The notes under the pieces were generated by a model. That model did not search any database, was not told the origin of the DNA, and saw nothing but the letters and a program-made list of their open reading frames with translations. Made by a program: the position numbers and the translations under genes. This document shows, one piece after another, positions 34,516 to 44,600 of a DNA stretch of 64,000 bases; the stretch's first letter is position 1, and each line of letters starts with the position of its first letter. Origin of the DNA: Candidatus Endomicrobium embiratermitis (lineage in GTDB: Bacteria > Elusimicrobiota > Endomicrobiia > Endomicrobiales > Endomicrobiaceae); the NCBI GenBank assembly GCA_009781315.1, contig WQYI01000006.1:28268-92267 (forward strand), given 5' to 3'.

Positions 34516-35007
34516 TTACCGGTCAAATTTTTCCTTTAATATTTTATACGCTTCTTCCGGATCGTCAATATCAGAAACAGTCTTTTCCATAGGACATTTA
34601 TCATCGCCGGATTTGTTAGTTATATAATCCACAATTTTGTCCGCGGAATATTTCACATTATATTTTTCCAAAACCGGTATGGCTTCCTTTGAAAGAATTC
34701 CCGTATAAAGTTCCGCAGCTCCTCCGTAAACCAAAATAAGAGAAGAAGCCTTTCCGGTAACTTTATCAAAAACATAAGCATTTTTAAAATTTCCGTTTTC
34801 AAGATGCTTAAAAAGCGGCTTTATCCCGTTATCGTCGTAAGTTTTAACAACGCCGCCATTATAAGCCACGACTAAAGCGTGGTTTTGCGACAATTCTTTT
34901 AACTCATTCAACGATATGCTTTTCTTATTCGCAGCCGCGCAGCCCGAAATTATTGCTGCAAAAAACAATAATACAACCGAAAAAATCAGAAAACTTTGCT
35001 TTTTCAT
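34516..35007 (-). CDS. DUF1893-like protein with lipoprotein signal
   Basis: The start is taken at ATG 35007 (163 residues), preceded by AGAAGGA; a lipoprotein signal then follows (lipobox IISGC, Cys at about 23). The mature part resembles DUF1893, a small domain with a cytidine-deaminase-like fold: ALVVAYNGGVVKTYDDNGIK, DKVTGKASSLILVYGGA, LEKYNVKYSADKIVDYI and KCPMEKTVSDIDDPEEAY. DUF1893 proteins I know are cytosolic and roughly 130 residues long, so a lipid-anchored form is uncommon. The function is unknown. Confidence 0.75.
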   Translation of the reverse strand: MKKQSFLIFSVVLLFFAAIISGCAAANKKSISLNELKELSQNHALVVAYNGGVVKTYDDNGIKPLFKHLENGNFKNAYVFDKVTGKASSLILVYGGAAELYTGILSKEAIPVLEKYNVKYSADKIVDYITNKSGDDKCPMEKTVSDIDDPEEAYKILKEKFDR

Positions 35008-35077
35008 TTTTTTCCTTCTCTTATAAATTTTCAATAATTATAACAATTTTTCAGTCAACTGCATTTGAAAAACTTTA

Positions 35078-36652
35078 TTATTCTGCGGCTGTCTTGCGCA
35101 TAAATTGATTAAATTTGTCGTAGCTTCTTGCAAGCTCGGCATACTCTTTGGCTTTAGTTTCATCGCCGGATTCCCTATATAACCAGGCAAGTCCGCCTTT
35201 TATCCCGGCTGAGTGATAGTAGTATTGCTCGGCTTTTAAACTGCTGTCAACGGCTTTTTGCAAATACATTCTCTTTTGTTCAGGGTCAGTCTGTTTTGTG
35301 GACAGAAAATATAAATATTCCGAAAGAGCATTCCAATAAACAGGGTTCTTTTTATCACTTATCGTTGCTTTTTCGTACATTTGCACAGCCTGTTCGTACT
35401 TACCTTGTTCGCGTAAAAAATCACCCTCTTCATAATAGTTTTGGGCAATAACCAAAGATGCAAAAATATAAATAAAGCATAAAACCGGTATAAAAATCAG
35501 AAGAGCCGGAATGCGCGTTTTTCTTTCGGCGATTGTAACGGTAAAAGCCGTGCCGGCTATAACATAAAAAACAAGCATATTTGCCGGAATAAAAAAGTTG
35601 TAATCAATTAAATTTAAACATATAAAAACAACAGCCGAAATAAACGCTGCCTTGATATACGGCTGTTCTTTGTCTTTGATTTTTATGCGGTTAAAAATAT
35701 TTTTCGTAACCGCAAAAGCGGCGGCCGTAAAAGCCGCAAAACCGAATATGCCGGTCTCGGCCAGCAGCTGCACGGCTATATTGTGCGCGAACATCGTATT
35801 AAGAGTAAGTTCCGGCCTGTAAAAAAGATGCAATGCCGAAAAATTTCCAAAACCCGCGCCAAAAAACGGATGCGCTTTAAATATTATTATGGCGGTCTTC
35901 CACCACAAAAGCTTGTCCGAAAAACTACTCCAGCCGGTCTTTGAATGAACCGCATAAAACAAACCCGCCATGAAAACCGCTGTCGTAGCGAAGAAAAATA
36001 TTTTCAACGATATATTTTTTTTAAGTTTCACAAAATAAAATACCGCGACAAAATAAGCCAAGGCTGCGTCAAAAATTGATTTTGACGCCAATATTGCCGC
36101 AAATATTACAAATGCCGCGATAAGAAAGATTTTAGGATTTTTGTTTTTTTCCACAAAGCCGAAGTTTAGAGGATATACAAGAAGAAGAAAGCCTGCGGCT
36201 ATATTGGCGTTTAATGAAAAGTTTTTTTCTTCGTCCGGATTCCCGCTTGCAAGCGAAGCAAACATCATAACCGCAACCCACACGCCAAGGGCAGCCAGCG
36301 TTATCAGTATATTTTCTCTGTTGCGTTCGTCGGCGTATAAAGCGGCGAAAAATGCGATTGTCGCGTTCAACATGGTAAGAAGCGATATTCTGACATTTGC
36401 CTGAAAGTCCGCCGAAAAATAAGAAACAGCCGCCGCAACAAGCGGCAAAAGAACTATAAGCGCGTTTTTAGGTTCAAAAGATTTTCTTACAAAAACAATT
36501 GAAAAAGAAAGCGAAAGGAGAATAAAACATACAACCTGAGCGGTAAACGAAAAAACAAATCCCCCTCCTAAAGATATCACCAGCACTATAAGAAGGCAAT
36601 AAAAGGAAAGGTCGTTTTTCTTCAACTCGCCTAAAATATTAAGTTTTTCCAT
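35078..36652 (-). CDS. O-antigen ligase/polymerase-like membrane protein with TPR tail
   Basis: The 524-residue protein has about twelve membrane segments and the Wzy_C/WaaL-type periplasmic loop (HPFFGAGFGNFSALHLFYRP and then NTMFAHNIAVQLLAETGIFG). It ends in TPR-like repeats (about 405-510, for example REQGKYEQAVQMYEKATISD). The family joins O-antigen or other glycans to lipid A core or proteins; the acceptor cannot be told from sequence. It is a single gene with no glycan cluster around it. Confidence 0.82.
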   Translation of the reverse strand: MEKLNILGELKKNDLSFYCLLIVLVISLGGGFVFSFTAQVVCFILLSLSFSIVFVRKSFEPKNALIVLLPLVAAAVSYFSADFQANVRISLLTMLNATIAFFAALYADERNRENILITLAALGVWVAVMMFASLASGNPDEEKNFSLNANIAAGFLLLVYPLNFGFVEKNKNPKIFLIAAFVIFAAILASKSIFDAALAYFVAVFYFVKLKKNISLKIFFFATTAVFMAGLFYAVHSKTGWSSFSDKLLWWKTAIIIFKAHPFFGAGFGNFSALHLFYRPELTLNTMFAHNIAVQLLAETGIFGFAAFTAAAFAVTKNIFNRIKIKDKEQPYIKAAFISAVVFICLNLIDYNFFIPANMLVFYVIAGTAFTVTIAERKTRIPALLIFIPVLCFIYIFASLVIAQNYYEEGDFLREQGKYEQAVQMYEKATISDKKNPVYWNALSEYLYFLSTKQTDPEQKRMYLQKAVDSSLKAEQYYYHSAGIKGGLAWLYRESGDETKAKEYAELARSYDKFNQFMRKTAAE

Positions 36653-36917
36653 GCTTATCTTTTCCTTATACTAAAATAAAAAACTGCCCAAAATTTGCAC
36701 ACTTAGAATGGATTATTACCACGATATTCTATAATTTTACCCTACAATAAACAAACTGAACCGCTTTCTGATAATGGTAAGTTACGAGGAGCCTTACTGC
36801 AAATATAGCAATATGAATAAAACAAAACTTTTTTTAGTAAGATATATTTGATAGAATCTCATATGTAAAAACAAATATTTAAAATTTACTAAGACAAGAA
36901 ATGTTTAGGAGAAAACA
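36653..36917. other. Divergent 265-bp spacer without a gene
   Basis: A+T-rich spacer between the divergently transcribed O-antigen-ligase-like and pilT-type genes. A TATAAT occurs at 36730-36735 but without a convincing -35 box. TTTAGGAG before 36918 is the ribosome-binding site of the ATPase. I see no other structure. Confidence 0.5.
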
Positions 36918-38192
36918 ATGGATTTAAGACCTATGGTACAATTTATGGTTGAAAAAAAGGCATCGGACTTGCACATCCGAGCCAACAAGAACGCCGTAAT
37001 CAGGGTGGACGGAGTGATAATTCACACGGAGTTTATGCTTTCTTCCGAGGACACTTCGCGCTTAGCGCATTCCATGATGAACGATAGTCAAATAGAAGTT
37101 TTCTCCAAAAGGCACGAGATAGATCTTGCTTATGAAATCAGCGACATAGGGCGCTTCAGGGTAAACATTTTTAGACAGCTCGGATTAGTTAATATAGCGC
37201 TTAGGAATTTTGGTTTTGATTTGCCTACTATAGAAAGTTTAAATCTGCCGCCTGCCGTTTCTAAAGTCGCGCAAAATAACAGCGGCATCGTTCTAGTTAC
37301 CGGGACAACGGGTTCCGGCAAAACAAACACTTTGGCCGCGATAGTGGATTACATCAACACAAATTACCAAAAAAATATCATCACGATAGAAGATCCTGTG
37401 GAGTTTATCCATAAAGATAAAAAATCTATCGTCAGCCAAAGGGAACTTGGCTTCGACACTTTAAGCTTTGCCGATGCTTTAAAAAACGTTGTCCGCCAAG
37501 ACCCGGACGTAGTTTTGATTGGCGAAATGCGCGATTCCGCTACCGTCATGGCCGCAATTACCGCCGCGCAGCTCGGACATTTGGTACTCTCGACGCTGCA
37601 CACAATTAACGCTTCGCAAAGCATCAACAGAATTTTGGATTTTTTTCCCCAGCATCAGCAAGACCAGCAGCGCATGGTTTTAGCCGATATCTTACGCGCC
37701 GTCTTATCGCAAAGGCTGCTGCCCGTTATCGACGGCGGACGCGTGCCGGCCATGGAAATTTTAGTTAACACATCGCACGTAAAGGATTTGATATACGAAA
37801 AAAAATTCTCAGAAATTAACGCGGCTATAAAGGACGGCGCTTACTATGGCATGCAAACTTTTAACCAGTCTTTGCTGTCGCTTTATGCAGAAGGCAAAAT
37901 AACGGCGGAAACTGCGCTTGAGACATCCGGCAGCCCCAAGGAATTGATGTTAAGCATGAGCGGAATAAAAACTTCGGCTGAAAGTTCCAGGAATGTGTTG
38001 CATCAAAGGGACGCTCAAGAGGCCGCTGCTAAGGAAGCCGCTGAAGCCGCTGCTAAAGAAGCTGCTGCTCAAGAGGCAGCTGCTAAAGAAGCCGCTGCTC
38101 AAGAGGCAGCTGCTCAAGGGAACACTACTCAAGGAGACGCTGCTCAAGAGGGATGGTGGTCAAAGAGATGGTCAAAAGGACAGAAGAAGTGA
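36918..38192 (+). CDS. PilT-type retraction ATPase with Ala-rich repeat tail
   Basis: Hexameric secretion/retraction ATPase of the PilT/PilU group. The 424-residue protein has the N-terminal ASDLHIRANK motif, Walker A TGTTGSGKT, IEDPVEFIH (Asp box), Walker B VVLIGEMRD and HLVLSTLHT (His box). Its C-terminal 60 residues are a low-complexity tail of (K/Q)EAAA units (DNA repeats at about 38015-38135), then WWSKRWSKGQKK. This tail is not part of the usual family length of about 345-370. No pilin or pilus assembly gene is nearby. Confidence 0.88.
   Translation: MDLRPMVQFMVEKKASDLHIRANKNAVIRVDGVIIHTEFMLSSEDTSRLAHSMMNDSQIEVFSKRHEIDLAYEISDIGRFRVNIFRQLGLVNIALRNFGFDLPTIESLNLPPAVSKVAQNNSGIVLVTGTTGSGKTNTLAAIVDYINTNYQKNIITIEDPVEFIHKDKKSIVSQRELGFDTLSFADALKNVVRQDPDVVLIGEMRDSATVMAAITAAQLGHLVLSTLHTINASQSINRILDFFPQHQQDQQRMVLADILRAVLSQRLLPVIDGGRVPAMEILVNTSHVKDLIYEKKFSEINAAIKDGAYYGMQTFNQSLLSLYAEGKITAETALETSGSPKELMLSMSGIKTSAESSRNVLHQRDAQEAAAKEAAEAAAKEAAAQEAAAKEAAAQEAAAQGNTTQGDAAQEGWWSKRWSKGQKK
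38015..38135 (+). repeat. GCTGCTAAAGAAGCC-type tandem repeat in the ATPase tail
   Basis: About seven imperfect 15- to 18-bp units encode (K/Q)EAAA repeats. They vary by in-frame codon changes only. Confidence 0.8.
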
Positions 38193-38220
38193 CCGTGGTT
38201 TAATGTAGTTTTTAGAGATA

Positions 38221-38238
38221 GCAGACAGAGAAGAATAA
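38221..38238 (+). repeat. 18-bp direct repeat, left copy (possible attL)
   Basis: GCAGACAGAGAAGAATAA is identical to 55765-55782. In frame it reads ADREE-stop, preceded here by codons for FLEI. It sits just before the Tc toxin region and 15 bp from the stop of the Fic-like fragment. Confidence 0.7.
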
Positions 38239-38253
38239 CTCTTAACTACTTAT

Positions 38254-38667
38254 TTATATCCCCAAAATTAAAGCTGCAAGCAATTCCATATTGCCGCTTA
38301 TTGCTCCGTAAATATATCTTTCATAAATATCTTTGTTATTAGGTGGGTTTAGGTGAAGTTCAATCCTTTCTTTAATGGCAAGAGTTCTTATAAATTCTCT
38401 TCGAGTTCTGCCGTTGCCCTCTCTGAAAGGATGTGATTTGGACATTGTTGAACTGCAAAAGTTCAAACACATATTAGACTTAAAAAAACTATAATCTATT
38501 AAGCGAAATAAGCTTAAAGATAAAACTTTTTGAGGGTCTAATAATGGAATACTTTCAAATTTATCACAAAATACCAGCCATCCCGCCGGAGATGTTAGCC
38601 GCCTAAACCGTTTTTTGTCTGTTACTGTAAAAGGGGAATAATTTAGGTCATAACTATGAAAGAGCAA
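38254..38667 (-). pseudogene. Fic-domain protein, probably truncated or decayed
   Basis: The 137-residue frame contains the complete Fic active-site motif, SHPFREGNGRTRREFIRTLA, followed by a C-terminal helical region (NNKDIYERYIYGAISGNMEL) in the usual place. Fic domains normally have about 100 or more residues of recognisable helices before the motif. Here the N-terminal 70 residues do not look like that, and the start codon overlaps the divergent toxin-gene start by 12 bp. It is therefore probably a 5'-degraded remnant. Fic enzymes transfer AMP or related groups to proteins. Confidence 0.6.
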
Positions 38668-41600
38668 TCACAAAAAAAGACTTCTTCCAACTTACTGAAA
38701 ACCGACGGCGGCAAAACCAAATCGAACGCTATCGAAATACCTTCCGTCTCTTTGCCTAACGGCGGCGGGGCAATAAAAGGTATTGACGAAAAATTTTCCG
38801 TGAACACAGTCAACGGCACAGCCGCATTTTCAATTCCCCTTCCCGTTTCGCAGGCAAGAGGCGCTGTTCCTTCATTGTCTATCGCTTATAATTCGGGCGC
38901 TGGCAACAGTATTTTCGGTTTAGGATGGAACTTAAATTTAGGATCTGTCAAACGTAAAACAGACAAAGAACTGCCTCAATATATCGATTCGATTGATTCG
39001 GATACGTTTATGTTTTCGGAAGCGGAGGATTTAGTCCCCGAGTACATGAAAAATCCGGACGGAAGTTTTCAAACGGATAGTGACGGCGAGTATCTTTTTA
39101 ACGAAAGGATTTCGCCTGACGGATTGTTTGTCGTCAGAAGATACAGACCAAGAATAGAAGGCCTCTTTGCAAGGATTGAACGTTGGACGCAAAAAACGAC
39201 AGGACGAATTAAATGGCGTATTATAACAGGCGATAATAATACTACGCTTTTCGGATGGACGGATAATGCCGTCTTGTCCAGCCCGGACGCGCCGGAGAAA
39301 ATTTATGAGTGGCTGCCCGAATTTGTCTTTGACGATAAGGGAAATTGCGCGCACTATATTTATAAAAAGGAAGATGCTGCGGGATTTGATGAATCGCCGC
39401 TTCATAACCGTAACAGGCGAAAAGCAGGGTCTCTCACGTATACCAATTGCTATCTTGAAAAAGTCCTTTACGGCAATAAAACGCCGTACAAAAAATCAGG
39501 AGATCCTTTCCCGTCTGAAACAGATTATCTGTTTCAGACGGTTTTTGATTACGGAACAACAAATACGGATAACGAATCGCCTGAAATTATCAATGCGTGG
39601 GATTTTAGGCAGGATGCGTTTTCAGATTACAAAGCGGGATTTGAAATCAGAACAACACGATTGTGCAAAAGAGTTTTATTGTTTCATGCCTTCGATGAAT
39701 TGGCCGTAAAACAAGATAAATCCGATAAAAAAACGCTGGTTTCATCTGTCAATTTTACATATGATACGTCGTCCGAACAGGATTTTACGTTCCTGAAAAC
39801 AGTTACATCGTACGGATACATCAAAAAACCAAACGGAACATATTCCTTTAAAAAACTTCCTCCTATGGAGTTCGGGTATCAAAAACACGAATGGAACAAG
39901 GAAATAAAAACAATCGCTCCGGACGATTTGGTTCATGCGCCGTCGGGATTGGACGAACGGCAATATCAATTTACCGATCTGTTCAACGAAGGATTACAAG
40001 GAATACTTACAGAACAGGCTAACGGCTGGTATTATAAACATAATCTGGGCAACGGAAAGTTTGAACAGGCGAAATTGGTCTCCCCTAAACCGTCGTTTGC
40101 CGGCTTGGGCGCTCAAATGCAATTGATGGATTTGGACGCAGACGGCGGCAAACAGTTGGTGAGTTTTGACGCCGTTCCAAAAGGCTTTTTTGAATTGGAC
40201 GACAACAATGAATGGCAGGGGTTAAGGTCGTTCAAAACAATGCCAAACATCGATTTTGGCGACGCAAATACCCGTATGCTGGACTTGAACGGCGACGGCA
40301 GACCGGAAGTTGTAATTTCGGAAGATAACGTTTTTACATGGTATCCTTCGGAAGGCAGGGAGGGTTTTTCGCCTGCCCGAAAGAGCGTGAAACCCTGCGA
40401 TGAAGAAGAAGGGCCGCGCATCGTTTTTGCTGACGACAAACAAACGGTTTACCTTGCCGATATGTCTGGCAGCGGAATGACCGATATCGTGAGGATACGA
40501 AACGGCGAAGTATGTTATTGGCCCAATTTGGGTTACGGAAAATTCGGAGCAAAAGTCGCCATGGATAATGCCCCCGTATTCGATCATCCGGACGTGTTCA
40601 ATCCAAACTATCTTAGATTGGCTGATATTGACGGTTCCGGAACATCCGATATCATTTATCTTGGCAAGAATAAATTCACCTGCTGGAAAAACCTTAGCGG
40701 AAATCGTTTCAGCGCCGCGCCTTTTGAGATCGACCCGTTTCCCGAAATTCACGAGCAGTCCAAAGTAACGGTAACGGATTTACTCGGAAACGGCGTTGCC
40801 TGTATTGTATGGTCAAGCGCTCTGTCAAAAGACGCCCGTTGCCCGGTTAAATATATTGACCTGATGAACGGCAAAAAACCGCATATCATGGTTTTTTATA
40901 AAAATAATCTGGGAAAAGAAGTATCGCTGGAATATACGCCTTCAACCAAATTTTATATCGAAGACAAACTTGCGGGAAAACCGTGGGTAACAAAACTGCA
41001 CTTCCCTGTTCATTGCGTTTCAAAAACAATAACTGAAGATAAAATATCAGGTTATAAATTTGTCAGCGAATATAAATACCGCCACGGCTATTACGACCAT
41101 CGCGAACGGGAATTCAGGGGTTTCGGAATGGTTGAACAAACCGACGCCGAAACATTTAAACACTGGAAAAAGGTTAATGCTTCCAATATTACGCAAGAGT
41201 CCCTGCATCAAGAACCGGTCGTATCAAAAATGTGGTGTCATACCGGCGCTTTTTTGCAAAAGGACAAAATACTCAATCAATTTGAAAAGGATTACTGGTT
41301 TGAGGAGATGCAAAAGCAAGGGGTTACCGTAACGCATCATGAAATGCCGCTGCCGGACGCACGATTGGTTAGCGCGCCCGGACTTGACCCCGATATAATC
41401 AATCGCCTTTCCGCCGAGGAATGGCGGGAAGCATTAAGAGCATGCAAAGGAATGGCGCTTCGCAGCGAAACATTTGCCAGGGACGCGGTAAAATTTGGAA
41501 ATACGGCAGAAGCGCGAAAAAAAGAACTTACTCCTTTTTCGGTAGCGACGCACAATTGTGTGATCGAATTATTACAACCGAAGGGCAGAAACAAACATGC

Positions 41601-44600
41601 GGTTTTTGTCGTGAAAGAAAGCGAAGCCGTCACCTACGGTTATGAACGCAATCCGGACGATCCGCGAATAGCCCATACTATTAATATCAAATTGGATGAA
41701 TACGGTAATATATTGGAATCCGCTTCAATAGTTTATCCGCGAAAAATGACCGATGGTTCTTTACCAATTGCAACCCAACATGAACAAACTAAAACCGTTG
41801 TCATTTACACGCAAAACAAATTTACAAACGACGTGTTTGAAGACGACTCCTATCGCATGAGACTGCCATCCGAAGTAAAAACCTTTGAGCTGAAAGGTGT
41901 TCATAAAGACGGCGATTATTATTCGCCTGCAGATTTTTCCGATATCCTGTCGGACGAAAAAACAAACACGGATTTATACCATGAATTAGACAAACCTTTG
42001 GCTGCGGGAAAAGCGCAAAAAAGAGTCATTGAGCATGTTGTGTCCACATATTACGATAACAGCCTGACCAACGCTTTACCTTTGCATCGGCTGGAATCGC
42101 TGGCCATCCCCTTTGAAAATTATCAGTTGGCTTATACGCCCGAATTGACGGCGGATATTTTCGGGGATAAAGTAGACGCCGAGCTGTTAAAAGAAGGAAA
42201 ATTTACATCACACGAAGGCGACGGCAAGTGGTGGGTGCGTTCAGGCACAATTCAATATAAAACCGCGACGGAAACAGAAACCCATGCTCAAGACCGTTTT
42301 TACAGCCCAATATCCTATACCGACCCTTATGGCGGCATCACCAAAGTGAAATATTACGGCGGCTATTTTCTCTTTATCAACGAAACCGAAGATATTCTGG
42401 GAAATAGAAGTTCTGTTGACCTTTTTAATTTCCGCACGCTTTCCCCCCAAAGGATGAAAGATATTAACGGCAATCTTTCTGAAGCCATTAGCGATGAATT
42501 GGGTATTGTCAAGGCAATAGCCGTAATGGGAAAAGGCACTGAAGCGGACGATCTGGAAGGCATTTCGGAAATAACCGGCGCTGACGAATCGGCTATGATT
42601 AACGGCTTTTTCAGCGCACCCGATTCGGATGAACTTACACACAGAGGGAAAGGTTTACTGAATCATGCTACTACCCGGTTTGTCTATGATATGGACGCCT
42701 ACCTATCTTACGGCAAACCTGCCGTAATAGCAGCAATATCGCGCGAACAGCATTTCCGACAATCGGCAGATTCGCTTGTTCAGATCTCTTTTGAATATTC
42801 AAACGGCGTCGGCGAAGTGGTGATGAAAAAAGCACAAGCCGAGCCGGGCGACGCAAAACAGGTGACAGTCAATCCGGACGCCTCTGTTACCGTCAACGAA
42901 ATAAATACGGCAAACCGGCTTCGCTGGATTGGAAACGGAAGGACAATCAAAAACAACAAAGGAAATGCTGTAAAGCAATACGAGCCGTATTTTGCGGTAA
43001 ATTGGCATTACGAAGATTATAAGGAATTGACAGAAACCGGCGTTACGCCCATTATGTATTACGACGCGGCGGGAAGACTGATAAAAACCGAAATGCCGGA
43101 CGGAACTTTTTCAAAAGTCGAGTTCGATTCGTGGAAGCAAGCGGTATATGACGCTAACGATGCCATTTTGGAATCCTATTGGTATCTCAATCGGGTTAAC
43201 CGGTTAATCGACGCGCAGCTCACAGCCGAAGGGAAAGACCCGGTTAAAGAAAAAGCGGCTGCCGAAAAAGCGGCGCTGCATGCCGGCACGCCCAATGTTT
43301 TGCATTTTGATACTTTGGGAAGGCCTGTTTTATCCGTTGAGCATAATAAAAATTTAAACAACGAGGATGAGTTTTACCTTACGAAAGTTACGCTTGATTC
43401 GGAAGGCAATCTTCGCTCGGTAAATGACGCCCGCGAAAATACGGTCATGCAATACAAGTACGACATGCTTGGCAATGCGGTATATCAAAAAAGCACGGAC
43501 GCCGGACAGCGCTGGCTGCTTGCCAATATTTTAGGAAAACCGCTTCGTACCTGGGACGAAAGAAATCATGAGTTTCAATATTTTTATGATCAGGCGCAGC
43601 GGCCTGTTTACAGCAAAGTACTGGGCGGCGACGGCGATATGCCGCTGGATAATATCTTCGAAAAAGTGATTTACGGCGAAAGCCTGTTAACGGGAACGCG
43701 GACAGAGGCTGACAGACAAAACGAAGCCGCTTTGCAGGCGATAAATACCCTTGGACAGCCCATAAAAATGTATGATACAGGCGGATTGATCGATATGCCG
43801 GAATACGACTTCAAAGGGCAGCCTGTTTCCACTACCCGTAAACTTTTTAAGAAATATAAAGAAGTAACAAATTGGAAAAATGAAAATTTAAACGCCGATT
43901 TAGAATCCGATCCATTTACTTTTACTTCGCTTACCGACGCCCTCGGGCGGATAACCCGCCAAACAGCGCCCGACGGAAGTATCATTACGCCTTCATATAA
44001 TGAAGCCGGCTTGCTGAACGGCGAAAAAGTAAAACATTTTAGTCAGGATACAGAAATAGAATATATCAAAGATATAGACTACAACGAGAAAGGGCAACGG
44101 GAAAAAATCATTTACGGCAATGATGTAATCGCGCGTTATCACTACGACAAGGAAACATTCCGGCTGAAGAGATTGGAAAGTAAACGGCTAAACGGCGATC
44201 CTTTGCAGGATTGGCATTACACTTATGACCCTGTCGGAAATATTACGCATATTGAAGACAGCGTTAACCCGACCGTATTTTTCAAAAATCAAATTGTAAA
44301 AGCAGTTTCCGCATATACCTACGATTCCTTATACAGATTAATCGAAGCAACTGGAAAGGAAAACAACGCCGCATTAAATTTTGACGCAGAAGACAACTGG
44401 AACGACCAACCTTTTATGCGCGCACTAAACCCCGGCGACCCGATGGCAGTCCGCAATTATACCCAAAGCTATCAGTACGACGCCGTTGGAAATATCCTGC
44501 AAATGAAACACGCAGCAAATGACGGCAGTTGGACAAGAGGCTTTGAATACGAAACGTCAAACAATCGCCTGAAATGCACATTTATCGGCGATAACGGCAA

